From a virus, in IMG/VR virus record IMGVR_UViG_3300031957_001524, positions 1 through 20,966 of that record: a DNA stretch of 20,966 nucleotides, one strand, 5' to 3'. Each line of letters opens with the position of its first letter. The stretch's first letter is position 1. The notes beneath the pieces are model-generated. The model had not been told where the DNA came from. It ran no database searches and saw nothing but the letters and a program-made list of their open reading frames with translations. Below, piece by piece: positions 1-7,754 of the stretch. Both the position numbers and the translations under genes were made by a program.

Positions 1-1092
1 AATATTGTAATCTTTTCTCTTTCTAAATGTCCAATAGTCTCTAAACCCTAATGAGTTCAACCAACTTACATCTACAATATCAAAGTCATTACACTCCCCC
101 TCGTCTACATTAAATCTATAAACATGATGTAGGGGTTGTTGCCAATATGGTAGACTTGGGTCAGGACAACCTGAGTCATTCTGTGTAAATGTTCCTACAA
201 ACCAGTGAGTAGCATTTGATGTATCACCCGTATACATATTCTGTCCACATTGAACTGAAACTACATCGTGTGGGTATGAGTCAAATGCTGCACCTGAATA
301 AGTTACATTAGGTCCCCCTCCGTTAGATATTATGTTTTCAATGTAGAAGTCATCAAGTTGTGTTGTACCATCCATTATAGTGATTCTAAATGCTTTGATA
401 GTTTTACGTCTATCAGCTAAACTACCAACAGCAATCTTTGGAACTACTCTGTTTATATAACTTAACGTTCTTTGGTGATATGGGTCAGTTGGAACTTTTT
501 GTACATATACACCTTTACCTTGTGCCCATGATGGTGTATCACTACCTAAAGAAGATTGTCTTACACTTCTCCAATCAGTTAATGGAAACTTTGGTGTTGC
601 ATTTGCAGGACAACCTAATATCTCAGATATTTGAGGTCTATATAAAGTTTCAAAGTCACTCCAATCTAAATCATAGAATTCTTTTCTACCCCCTATTACA
701 CAATACGAACCAGTAGTTCCTGATGCAATTTGGTCTACGGTATAGGTACCTCCTAATTCAAAACCTACTTGACCTATAAATCTAAATGTTTCATCAGGGG
801 AACTTGTAATACCTGTGATAGATTGTAATTCAGGATTAGTGGTTGTATAATTCTTTAATATATTCTGTAAGTCAAAGTGAGCTGTCCCTGATGGGTTCTC
901 AAATTGTCTTAGGGTTGCAACAGTACTACCAGTTGTTGTTGTACCGGTTGATATACTAATTACATTCAAACCAAATTTAACTTGGTCTGTTGCACCCCCT
1001 GTGTCCTCAAGGGTGAATATATTCTTACCAAATGATAAATTAAAATCACTTGGTGTATTTCTTAAACTTGCATTTGGTGTAGGACCCGCCAT
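1..1092 (-). CDS. Partial phage structural protein, probably tail-associated (C-terminus outside window)
   Basis: The frame is open from an ATG at 1092 to the left edge, giving 364 residues and no stop, so the C-terminus is missing. The start overlaps the stop of the upstream gene as TAATG, so translation is probably coupled. The visible protein starts MAGPTPNASLRNTPSDFNLS and is rich in Thr, Ser, Gly and aromatic residues, with no signal peptide or membrane segment. Around residues 280 to 305 it has a VQCGQN-MYTGDT motif that resembles VVCGGN-MMYTGNT in one module of the 718-aa protein at 3390-5546, so the two may share a domain. I do not recognise a named family. Its place after fibre, holin-like and gp10-like genes suggests a virion or host-attachment protein; this is inference. 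Confidence 0.75.
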   Translation of the reverse strand, partial: MAGPTPNASLRNTPSDFNLSFGKNIFTLEDTGGATDQVKFGLNVISISTGTTTTGSTVATLRQFENPSGTAHFDLQNILKNYTTTNPELQSITGITSSPDETFRFIGQVGFELGGTYTVDQIASGTTGSYCVIGGRKEFYDLDWSDFETLYRPQISEILGCPANATPKFPLTDWRSVRQSSLGSDTPSWAQGKGVYVQKVPTDPYHQRTLSYINRVVPKIAVGSLADRRKTIKAFRITIMDGTTQLDDFYIENIISNGGGPNVTYSGAAFDSYPHDVVSVQCGQNMYTGDTSNATHWFVGTFTQNDSGCPDPSLPYWQQPLHHVYRFNVDEGECNDFDIVDVSWLNSLGFRDYWTFRKRKDYNI

Positions 1093-1520
1093 TATAATAC
1101 TGATTTTTCCATTATTTCAATTATGGTGTTTGTAATGTCTTCAGGATAGAACCTACGTGCATTTATACCTGCGACATACTTACTGTTTGATTTGGAACCA
1201 AACTTATATCCCACTGGTTCATTGAATGCAGCTGCAACATCTTCTGTTAATCCAAATGCACCTTTACGTTTTCTACCGTCAACACCGAATGATAGAAAGT
1301 ATCCATAGAACAACATAGAAATCTTTAAACTCTCACCACTAGCACTAACACTCATTGACTGTCTTAAGTTCCCTGTACGGTTCTTAAAATCCCCTTGTTG
1401 GAGTTGTCTTTGTAGTTTAAATGCAAGTTCAGATAACTCAGACGGTATATCCTTTTCTACATAGTCTACCGTGTTAAGTATATTGTTTACTAAATCATCT
1501 ATGTTGTCTGTTACAGGCAT
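1092..1520 (-). CDS. HK97-gp10-like tail completion / morphogenesis protein
   Basis: The protein has 142 residues. The N-terminal half is helical, then comes a TGNLRQSM motif (about residues 49-56), a YGYFLSFGV stretch (about 72-80), a basic DGRKRKGAFG loop, and a C-terminal segment ending in a helix. A TGxLrxS motif followed by a tyrosine-rich 'Y..ylefGt'-like strand is the usual signature of HK97 gp10-like proteins, which act at the head-tail junction or in tail completion. Length fits that family. The start overlaps the holin-like gene's stop as TAATG. Its position far from the portal, after the fibre and holin-like genes, is odd for a gp10-like protein, so the call is by motif rather than context. 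Confidence 0.6.
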   Translation of the reverse strand: MPVTDNIDDLVNNILNTVDYVEKDIPSELSELAFKLQRQLQQGDFKNRTGNLRQSMSVSASGESLKISMLFYGYFLSFGVDGRKRKGAFGLTEDVAAAFNEPVGYKFGSKSNSKYVAGINARRFYPEDITNTIIEIMEKSVL

Positions 1521-1738
1521 TACTCTTCTTCTTTCTTAGCTTTCCAAGACCATACAAAACCTACTATTGTGATGATAGCACCAACTACTTCAGTAAGCAT
1601 TGCTTCGTCAATTATACCTGCTGTTACAAGGTAACCACCTACAAAGGTGAGAATGTGTCTTAAAAGACCTGCGATTTTATCGTTCATCATGTTTGATAAT
1701 AATTTAATTAAAAGGTTTATTAGTTTTCCGTCCATCAT
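1520..1738 (-). CDS. Small membrane protein, holin-like
   Basis: The protein has 72 residues. A polar or amphipathic N-terminus (about 1-26) is followed by two short hydrophobic segments, roughly residues 28-42 (HILTFVGGYLVTAGI) and 48-65 (MLTEVVGAIITIVGFVWSW), and a charged C-terminal tail KAKKEEE. Two closely spaced membrane segments with a charged tail are typical of class II holin-like phage proteins, and the VVGAIITIVGFVWSW segment resembles small holin-like families. The gene starts inside the upstream fibre gene's stop (ATGA overlap; ATG ATG gives two possible starts three bases apart). No endolysin is visible in the window, so the lysis role is inferred from topology only. Confidence 0.55.
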   Translation of the reverse strand: MMDGKLINLLIKLLSNMMNDKIAGLLRHILTFVGGYLVTAGIIDEAMLTEVVGAIITIVGFVWSWKAKKEEE

Positions 1739-3048
1739 GTTATTCGTACTTTTAGGTCACCTGAGTTATGATACAGACCACCTAAGGGTACACCCCCTGT
1801 TGCTGCTGCCGAGTCAGATGCGAAGTTTAGGTTAGCGTAATCGTTAAGTACAATACCTTCAAACGCTTCAAGTGTTTCAACATATGTAGTGTGACTATTA
1901 AGTCCTGTTCTTCCACTACAACCAATTAAAACAGTACCACGCGTACCACCTGTTATTTGTGACGACTCAGAACCTATAATGGTTGCAAATTTAGTTACAT
2001 TACCTGTCTGACCTGCAATATCACAAGTCCAAGAGTTAAAGATACTAGCATTACCACCTTTAAATGCTCCTGTACCACTACCTGCAGTTTGTCTTATATA
2101 AGAGTGTGATGCATTATATAAACCAAATCCTTCGTCCTGTCCGTGACTTTGGTCGTGATATATACCACTATTATAAGGTGCAACATTAACAGAGTTCCAA
2201 GTTAAACTTACTTCTCCACCTGCACCACCAATAATAACACTTTGTAAACCTTCATTTATAGTATTACCTATACCTCCAACAATAACTCCTCTTTGAGAAC
2301 CATTTTGTAGTTGGTTATTTTGACCCCCTACAACAACTCCGTATCTTGCTGCGTTACTATTATTATTTCCTGCGACAATAGCATTATCAAATCTTCCGGT
2401 GATATCATTATTTGTACCTCCTAATACTACTCCTTTTGTATTATTAGTAATACTATTACTCTGACCACCGAAAATTCCTGTATAATTACCATTAACGTTA
2501 TTACCAGCACCACCTACTAATGCAGCATAACTACCACCCTGAATGACACTAGTAAAGTCATTACCCGCCATAAAACAACCATTACCAGTTGAACCAATTG
2601 TTCCCATACCTATTAACTGATGATAAGCACCTTGATTGATTTGTCCTTGAAGTGTTCCAATTAACATATTAGCACCTGAAGTACTAGTAGATGCTATTCT
2701 AGAATTACCGTGACCTGCAAATGCTCTATTATAAGGGTTATCTGTTATTGTAGTGTTTGCTTGAACTAAGTTAAAAGTTTCATTAGAGTTAGAGGTATAA
2801 ACCTCACCCTCCAAATTTAATTTATCTACATAAGTAGTACCAGTATCAACACCTCTACTTGTTGGTGAATATGAAGGAACTATACTATCTGTAGCGTCTC
2901 CTACCTGAAAAGCACCACCCACACCTGAAAGTAGTGTTGATACTTTTATTTTACTTGTTACAGTTTCCCCGCTATCAACAATGGCAAGCAAATCATTATC
3001 TGTCTTACCTGTCTGTTCGGGCAACTGTGGTATCGTTTTGTTTGCCAT
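1735..3048 (-). CDS. Tail fibre / spike with trimeric YadA-like repeats
   Basis: The protein has 437 residues. The N-terminus (about 4-41: TIPQLPE, then DLLAIVDSGET and KVSTLL) is the kind of virion-anchoring start common in phage fibres. Residues about 120-280 form a series of short repeats of the type 'x-V-V-V-G-G-x-N-N-x-x' (GIFGGQSNSI, GVVLGGTNNDI, AIVAGNNNSN, GVVVGGQNNQL, GVIVGGIGNTI, SVIIGGAGGEV), which resemble the left-handed beta-roll of trimeric autotransporter heads. The C-terminus ends GVPLGGLYHNSGDLKVRIT, a type of ending I associate with Bacteroidota phage fibre-like proteins. It probably forms a trimer that binds the host surface. The leader is A-rich with no Shine-Dalgarno. 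It overlaps the holin-like gene by four bases. Confidence 0.75.
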   Translation of the reverse strand: MANKTIPQLPEQTGKTDNDLLAIVDSGETVTSKIKVSTLLSGVGGAFQVGDATDSIVPSYSPTSRGVDTGTTYVDKLNLEGEVYTSNSNETFNLVQANTTITDNPYNRAFAGHGNSRIASTSTSGANMLIGTLQGQINQGAYHQLIGMGTIGSTGNGCFMAGNDFTSVIQGGSYAALVGGAGNNVNGNYTGIFGGQSNSITNNTKGVVLGGTNNDITGRFDNAIVAGNNNSNAARYGVVVGGQNNQLQNGSQRGVIVGGIGNTINEGLQSVIIGGAGGEVSLTWNSVNVAPYNSGIYHDQSHGQDEGFGLYNASHSYIRQTAGSGTGAFKGGNASIFNSWTCDIAGQTGNVTKFATIIGSESSQITGGTRGTVLIGCSGRTGLNSHTTYVETLEAFEGIVLNDYANLNFASDSAAATGGVPLGGLYHNSGDLKVRIT

Positions 3049-3060
3049 TTTTTATTATTA

Positions 3061-3360
3061 TTATAAGTCAGTTATGGTTACTGAATAACCTTTAGCTTCC
3101 AATTGGAATTGTATATACTCATTACTAAACAGTAATATATCAGACCCATCTGTTGCTCTATCATATGGGGTTAATATTTTTATACCGTCTATGTCAACGC
3201 TTGGTGCGCCATTATCATAAGCTGCTTTACTAGTATAGAAATATGGAGTACATCCAACATCTAAACCGTTTTCACTCAGCCATGCTTGAGTTCTACAGTA
3301 TAGTGAGTTTACAACTATACCTGATGATAATTCAATATTACCTGTGATTTCTAATGCCAT
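3061..3360 (-). CDS. Hypothetical small virion-associated protein
   Basis: The protein has 99 residues starting MALEITGNIELSSGIVVNSLY. It looks like a small beta-rich domain, with no membrane segment and two cysteines (about residues 22 and 37). I do not recognise the family. The gene has its own A-rich leader (AAAAAATAAAAAC just before the ATG), as the capsid genes do. It sits 12 bases upstream of the fibre gene and 29 bases downstream of the 718-aa structural gene, so it is probably a fibre-associated or assembly protein. That role is inferred from position alone. Confidence 0.7.
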   Translation of the reverse strand: MALEITGNIELSSGIVVNSLYCRTQAWLSENGLDVGCTPYFYTSKAAYDNGAPSVDIDGIKILTPYDRATDGSDILLFSNEYIQFQLEAKGYSVTITDL

Positions 3361-3389
3361 GTTTTTATTTTTTATTTTAATTTATTGTT

Positions 3390-5546
3390 TTATAAAGGGA
3401 ACCAATCTATGAAATCTCCCCCTTGAGTTATTATTAAATCTCCATTTTGTGCTTCAATATGATAGAAGATTGGTGATGGAGTTGGTGTCGGAGTTAAGGT
3501 AGCAGTCACACTTGGAGTTAAGGTTGGGGTTACAGAACTTGTAGGTGTTATAGTTGGTGTAACCGTAACAGAAGTTGTTGGTGTAATAGTCGGAGTTACC
3601 GTACTCGTTGGAGTGATACTTGGAGTAGGAGTTGGTGAAGGACATATAATGTTTGTCAATGTGTATGGATATGTCTCACCTGTTATTGTACCCGTAGTTG
3701 GGTAGTAGTATCCATTGTATTCACTGTAGTCAATTGTATTTCTTACAGAGACATTTGTAATACTTTCTGTATCTCCACATGATAGACCACCAGGTGCATA
3801 CCAATTTGACGTATTGACATAGTCAGAACTGAGTTCACTATAACTAATGATGTCATAGATATCACCACCAGTGTTTCTGTAATACAATGATGTAGTTCCT
3901 GTACAAGTGATTGTCAATGTTAAACCTGTATTGGTTATAATAGCATTACCTAAGTAGAAGTAATTACCACTACCTGTATTACCTGTAACATCGTAATTGA
4001 TACATTCAGATGGAACGAATGGTGAACTAGTCGGAGTAGGAGTAACAGTTGTAGTAGGTGTAACCGTATTTGTTGGAGTTATAGATGGTGTAATAGTTGG
4101 AGTCACACTACTGGTTGGTGTCGGTGTTGGTGATGGACATAGACCATTATTAAAATACAATGGTTCGTCAGCTACATCAGGATAATCAATACCAGCACAA
4201 GTTATATCATCCATAAAGTAGTCACTAACAGGAAGCAAGTTAACAACATTACCACAAGCCAGTGTTCCTGAGTTTAGATATCCTACTCTCCAACTTGTAG
4301 AACTTTCGCCAGGATACTTAGCAATGATACCTAAGTTACCCCCTTCTGTATTACCTGTATACATCATATGGTTACCACCACATACAACATTGAAGTTGTT
4401 ACCAGGAGGTGCTGATGTTAAGTAACCTGTTGTCCATGCAAAGTAGTTACCAAGAGGTGATGGTGATTGTGGTGTGTTTTTGTGACATATTGTTTGATAC
4501 AATGTACAATCTTCAGGTGATGGTGTAGGAGTTGGAGTCATACTTGGTGTTGCAGTCGGAGTAGGGGTATTTGAAGGTGGTGGTATTGGTGCTGCAGTTG
4601 GTGATGGTTTCGGGTCAGTACAATCAGTTTTAAAGATATATACGTTACCACTTCTATCTTCTGAGTCATTGGGGTCAAATGTCTTAACCCACCCCTCAGT
4701 TGGTATTACCCATCCATTGTCACTTGTTGTTGGTGCGTATGATACAGCAAAACCACCACTGTTATAAAATATTTGACTTTGTTGTGCTCCACATTCAAAT
4801 GTAGTTCCATCTTGTGAGTACCATATATAATACCCGTTTAATCTTGTACTATCACTGTCAGGATAACCATTATCAAAATAACTCATCATTGGATATATGG
4901 GTTTACCATTAAGGTCTGTTTTTTCTTCTCCAATGTAATATCCATATCTTGTATCACATACCCACTCAAAGTATTCTATATCATCACCTTGATATTGGTC
5001 TTCAGTATATTTCCAATAACCCCATCCACCAAATGTATATGTGTTGTTATAAAACGGAGCATTACCGTTACTGAAGTCAAATGCAACAAGACAATAGTTA
5101 GGGTCAGCTATCGGTGCACTACAAGCATCGAGTATGGTTGGATACGTAACACTTATGTTACAACTTGCACCTACCACATCATCTTGGAACCTCTCTTTGA
5201 ATGGAGTGAATGTGTAGTTAGTTTGTACTTCTATTAAGGGGTCAATAAGTGTGTTGTTAACTCTAGCAATGATATCTCTCATATTATCAATACAATCACT
5301 TTGATTTCTGATAATACTTTGTTCATCATCATTAGACTGAGTCATACAGATGAGGTTGAAATTAAATGTACTTACTCTATCCCCACTTGTGACACTGATG
5401 GGGTTTAAAAATATGTAAGGGTAGTAAGGGGGTTGTTGGTCATCTGGCGTCATGATATCAGAAATGTCACCATAACCAAAGTCATTAATAAAGAAGTGTC
5501 CTTGAACTTTCTGTTTAAATACGTCTATTATTTCTTTGTAAGTCAT
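3390..5546 (-). CDS. Large modular structural protein with three Pro/Thr-rich linkers
   Basis: The protein has 718 residues. Residues 1-145 form a compact N-terminal domain (MTYKEIIDVFKQK, then YPYIFLNPISVTSGDRVSTF and FTPFKERFQDDVVGASCN) that looks like a virion-joining domain. Three globular modules follow (about 146-311, 345-469 and 510-634), separated by low-complexity Pro/Thr/Ser linkers at about 312-344, 470-509 and 635-692. A short tail follows (IEAQNGDLIITQGGDFIDWF). Modules start and end near cysteines (EDC...LCPSP, SEC...IICPSP), which suggests disulfide-closed domains. The layout fits an extended surface appendage: an anchor carrying exposed domains on flexible stalks. The start lies inside the preceding gene (32-base overlap). 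Exact function is unknown; a tail or adhesion role is inference. Confidence 0.7.
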   Translation of the reverse strand: MTYKEIIDVFKQKVQGHFFINDFGYGDISDIMTPDDQQPPYYPYIFLNPISVTSGDRVSTFNFNLICMTQSNDDEQSIIRNQSDCIDNMRDIIARVNNTLIDPLIEVQTNYTFTPFKERFQDDVVGASCNISVTYPTILDACSAPIADPNYCLVAFDFSNGNAPFYNNTYTFGGWGYWKYTEDQYQGDDIEYFEWVCDTRYGYYIGEEKTDLNGKPIYPMMSYFDNGYPDSDSTRLNGYYIWYSQDGTTFECGAQQSQIFYNSGGFAVSYAPTTSDNGWVIPTEGWVKTFDPNDSEDRSGNVYIFKTDCTDPKPSPTAAPIPPPSNTPTPTATPSMTPTPTPSPEDCTLYQTICHKNTPQSPSPLGNYFAWTTGYLTSAPPGNNFNVVCGGNHMMYTGNTEGGNLGIIAKYPGESSTSWRVGYLNSGTLACGNVVNLLPVSDYFMDDITCAGIDYPDVADEPLYFNNGLCPSPTPTPTSSVTPTITPSITPTNTVTPTTTVTPTPTSSPFVPSECINYDVTGNTGSGNYFYLGNAIITNTGLTLTITCTGTTSLYYRNTGGDIYDIISYSELSSDYVNTSNWYAPGGLSCGDTESITNVSVRNTIDYSEYNGYYYPTTGTITGETYPYTLTNIICPSPTPTPSITPTSTVTPTITPTTSVTVTPTITPTSSVTPTLTPSVTATLTPTPTPSPIFYHIEAQNGDLIITQGGDFIDWFPL
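3471..3644 (-). repeat. Coding tandem low-complexity repeat (Pro/Thr linker 3)
   Basis: This stretch encodes residues about 635-692 of the 718-aa protein as degenerate units of the type T-P-T-[ILS]-T-P-[TS]. At DNA level it is a run of units resembling GTAACTCCAACT and ACACCAACAACT. It is the longest of the three linkers. Imperfect tandem units like this can gain or lose copies by slippage. Confidence 0.85.
4020..4139 (-). repeat. Coding tandem low-complexity repeat (Pro/Thr linker 2)
   Basis: This stretch encodes residues about 470-509 (PSPTPTPTSSVTPTITPS, then NTVTPTTTVTPTPTSSP). It shares its unit type and its CPSPTPTP entry with linker 3, so the module-plus-linker blocks may have arisen by duplication. 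Confidence 0.85.
4515..4613 (-). repeat. Coding low-complexity repeat (Pro/Thr linker 1)
   Basis: This stretch encodes residues about 312-344 (PKPSPTAAPIPPPSNTPTP, then TATPSMTPTPTPSP). It is the shortest and least regular of the three linkers, richer in Ala and Pro. Confidence 0.8.
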
Positions 5547-6219
5547 TCTTCTTGATTTCTTCTTTTTGTTTTTCCATCTTGTCTTTGTTCCATGCTAACC
5601 AGTTAAACGCTGACACCAATGATTTATCAGTTACATCATCTATAAATAGAAACTTCCCCTCAGCTAACGTTAGTATAATATCATACCAAATCTTCTTTAT
5701 GTCTTGTGTGGTTTGTTTTGTTTCCACCTCTGCATATCCATCACCTTCACCACCGAATAGATTTGTGTAATTCTTATATAAACTGTTTCTATAAGATATA
5801 AAATTTTGTATACCTGTCCATACACCTGATATCATAAACTCATCTGTTGGTTCTATACCCCATAGAGTCTTTATGATAGGTTTAATGGATTTATTAAGTC
5901 CGTCAGATAGGTATATCTCCATATCAATAAACTTACCTAATGTAAGACCATTTAAATTGATATACTCACCACCCATGTAATCTTTCTTTAATGGTTGGTG
6001 TTCGGGATATAACATAACGTATATAAACGATATTAATAATTGTATTGTCTTGTCGGGTATTATATCTACCTCATCATAGGGGATATCAAAACATAGAGAT
6101 ACAATCTTCTTGTGATTGAACTCCAACCCTATATCAAATTTGGTTACCTCTATCCATTGGTCTAATGTGAGGTCCTCAGGTAATTTATATTCTTTATCCT
6201 TGATTACAAGTGTATACAT
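5515..6219 (-). CDS. Possible tail assembly chaperone-like protein
   Basis: The protein has 234 residues. It starts MYTLVIKDKEYKLPEDLTLDQW, continues with helical segments (VSLCFDIPYDEVD, LISFIYVMLYP), then LTLGKFIDMEIYLSDG (about 92-107), an acidic stretch GGEGDGYAEVE, then IKKIWYDIILTLAEGKFLFIDDV and a very charged C-terminus. This layout resembles proteins between terminase and tail genes in Bacteroidota phages that I believe act in tail assembly; the similarity is recalled, not searched. The start codon is the end of a 25-base repeat shared with the tape measure gene. The end overlaps the 718-aa gene by 32 bases in the +1 frame. Confidence 0.5.
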   Translation of the reverse strand: MYTLVIKDKEYKLPEDLTLDQWIEVTKFDIGLEFNHKKIVSLCFDIPYDEVDIIPDKTIQLLISFIYVMLYPEHQPLKKDYMGGEYINLNGLTLGKFIDMEIYLSDGLNKSIKPIIKTLWGIEPTDEFMISGVWTGIQNFISYRNSLYKNYTNLFGGEGDGYAEVETKQTTQDIKKIWYDIILTLAEGKFLFIDDVTDKSLVSAFNWLAWNKDKMEKQKEEIKKNDLQRNNRRI

Positions 6220-6241
6220 ACTACTAAATAGATTATTTTAT
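6217..6241 (-). repeat. 25-base initiation-region repeat, copy A
   Basis: Read on the minus strand this is ATAAAATAATC then TATTTAGTAGTATG, ending with the ATG of the 234-aa gene. It matches 18486-18510, before the tape measure gene, at 24 of 25 bases. The upstream gene's stop falls at a different place in the two copies, so shared coding sequence does not explain the match. The TATTTAGTAGTAT part resembles the -7-like element at 9723-9735. Confidence 0.85.
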
Positions 6242-7456
6242 CCAATTGTAACTCCCTTTCTTCTTCATGGTCTTTCTTGCGTAATTAGCTATTGCTAGTG
6301 ACATAACACAGTCATCATGAAGTCCTGTTGGAGACCCATATTTTATTGCTCTTGTCTTTGGTGAGTATTCATAGGTAAACGATTGTAACTCGTTATATAG
6401 GGGACCAAATAATTGTTGTGAGGGTATGGATATATTCCCCTCATTAAAGTCCAATATAAGTCCTTCTATGATTTCCTGTTTAGACCTACTGGTTGTTACA
6501 AAGGGGTCAGTCTTATTGTATCTACGTTTGACCTCATCGTATATTACATCACCTATACTGTTTGCTTCTATTAGTACATGACAATTACTTTGTTTAGCTA
6601 AGTCAACAATATCCATAATGATATAGTTCCATTCTTTCTGTCTTGTTCTGTAAACCTCTATAACCTGACCTTCCTTATCCATCATTGTACATACGGTATA
6701 ATCTTCTTGTCTACCTAAGTCTACCCCCATGTATATTGTTCCTTGTGACTTTGGATAATGGTCAAATGTTTTTAGGTTTCTAAATACTTCCCCTCCACCT
6801 TCTATGAACTCAGCAAGATATTCTTGTTTAAATACATTCTCAGGTAGTGTCTTTCTACTATCTTCTATCTCCTTAGTATCTGCATAGGGATTGTCCATAG
6901 ACGTCCCCTTATAACTCTTATATTCTTCATGGTCATCTGACAGACCCATCTGATATAAATTGTAAAACCAGTTCTTACCTTTGGGGGTAGATAGGAACAA
7001 ACACTTCTTCCCCTTAACTAATAGTGTAGGTCTTATGGCTTCCGTCCATGCTTCTTCTTTGATAAAAGCAGCCTCATCAATAATACAGTAATCAATAGTA
7101 TAACCTCTAATATTATCGTAACGTTCTGCACTTCTGAATATAACTTCTGAACCATTCTTCAACGATATTATGTTCTCTGAGTAATTACAACTCTCAACAA
7201 TCCCCGTATCTACTAAGGCTTTAAATAGTTCCTTCTGAACTTTGGTGGTTTGTGAATATACTGGTGATACCCATAGTATGGTTGATAATGGGTTATTAAT
7301 TGACCAGTCAAGTACTAAGTTCATTGCTAGTAATGACTTTCCTGATTGTCTTCCTATTGCAACTACGTGGTACTTATGTGGACTTCGTATCCCCTGAATA
7401 ATCTCCTGTTGCTTCTTCGTCGGTATTATCCCTATTAGTTTCTGTTCCAAAATCAA
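6233..7456 (-). CDS. terL: Terminase large subunit (packaging ATPase-nuclease)
   Basis: The protein has 407 residues. It powers DNA translocation into the procapsid and cuts the concatemer, working with the small subunit at the portal. The ATPase domain shows Walker A GRQSGKS at 35-41, Walker B CIIDEA at 124-129, and the coupling motif STPKGKN at 156-162. The RNase H-like nuclease shows GVDLG with Asp at about 246, IEANS with Glu at about 297, and LHDDCV with two Asp at about 381-382. The chosen ATG lies inside terS (83-base overlap). The next methionine, about residue 45, would remove Walker A, so the long overlap appears real. Length is normal to slightly short for the family. Confidence 0.97.
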   Translation of the reverse strand: MILEQKLIGIIPTKKQQEIIQGIRSPHKYHVVAIGRQSGKSLLAMNLVLDWSINNPLSTILWVSPVYSQTTKVQKELFKALVDTGIVESCNYSENIISLKNGSEVIFRSAERYDNIRGYTIDYCIIDEAAFIKEEAWTEAIRPTLLVKGKKCLFLSTPKGKNWFYNLYQMGLSDDHEEYKSYKGTSMDNPYADTKEIEDSRKTLPENVFKQEYLAEFIEGGGEVFRNLKTFDHYPKSQGTIYMGVDLGRQEDYTVCTMMDKEGQVIEVYRTRQKEWNYIIMDIVDLAKQSNCHVLIEANSIGDVIYDEVKRRYNKTDPFVTTSRSKQEIIEGLILDFNEGNISIPSQQLFGPLYNELQSFTYEYSPKTRAIKYGSPTGLHDDCVMSLAIANYARKTMKKKGSYNWIK

Positions 7457-7721
7457 ACACTACTTTAGTTAATGGTTTATCCTCTCCCCCTGAGAGTTCT
7501 GTTCTTTGTAATTTAGGAAGAATGAAATCAGAATAAGCTTCAACAATCTTCAATGCTTCTTTAGGATTATCTGCAGCAACCTGTTGTAACCACTTCTGTA
7601 TGTCAGGTAATGAAGACTCGATTAATTGCTTAAACGCTTCTCTGATTTCTTCAGTGGTTTTATTCTTTGTCCCCTTCTTACGTCCTTTGGGGTTTCCTGA
7701 TTGTCCTTTCTTAAACGGCAT
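7374..7721 (-). CDS. terS: Terminase small subunit-like DNA-binding protein
   Basis: The protein has 115 residues. The N-terminus FKKGQSGNPKGRKKGTKNKT (residues 3-22) is the basic motif of a family widespread in phages next to terL (DUF5681-like), followed by helices (EEIREAFKQLIESSLPDIQKW) and an acidic, probably disordered C-terminus. The small subunit recognises the phage DNA and regulates the large subunit. Its last 83 bases overlap terL in another frame. The short upstream gap (7722-7754) carries a TATTTATTGATATCAAC element similar to that before the HNH gene. Confidence 0.8.
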   Translation of the reverse strand: MPFKKGQSGNPKGRKKGTKNKTTEEIREAFKQLIESSLPDIQKWLQQVAADNPKEALKIVEAYSDFILPKLQRTELSGGEDKPLTKVVFDFGTETNRDNTDEEATGDYSGDTKST

Positions 7722-7732
7722 TGTAGTTAGTT

Positions 7733-7749
7733 GTTGATATCAATAAATA
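7733..7749 (-). promoter_or_regulatory. Promoter-like TATTTATTGATAT element before terS
   Basis: TATTTATTGATATCAAC lies 11 bases before the terS ATG and nearly matches TACTTATTGATATAAAC before the HNH gene (15 of 17 bases). No TTGACTTTTT is present 20 bases upstream, so this copy is only half of the composite element seen at 9388-9739. Confidence 0.4.
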
Positions 7750-7754
7750 GAATT

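Noticed and set aside
438-716. Plus-strand frame of 92 codons
   Set aside because: It lies opposite the continuous minus-strand frame 1-1092, which has consistent codon use and a coupled start.
3471-4613. CRISPR-like or satellite repeats
   Set aside because: The repeats are short, degenerate and in frame, encoding Pro/Thr linkers; there is no regular spacer structure.
1735-5546. Diversity-generating retroelement target in the fibre or 718-aa gene
   Set aside because: No reverse transcriptase and no template-repeat pair with A-specific differences were seen in the window.
5515-5570. Possible programmed -1 frameshift joining the 234-aa and 718-aa frames, as in tail chaperones
   Set aside because: The second frame is +1 relative to the first, no canonical slippery heptamer is present in the overlap, and the 718-aa frame has its own ATG.
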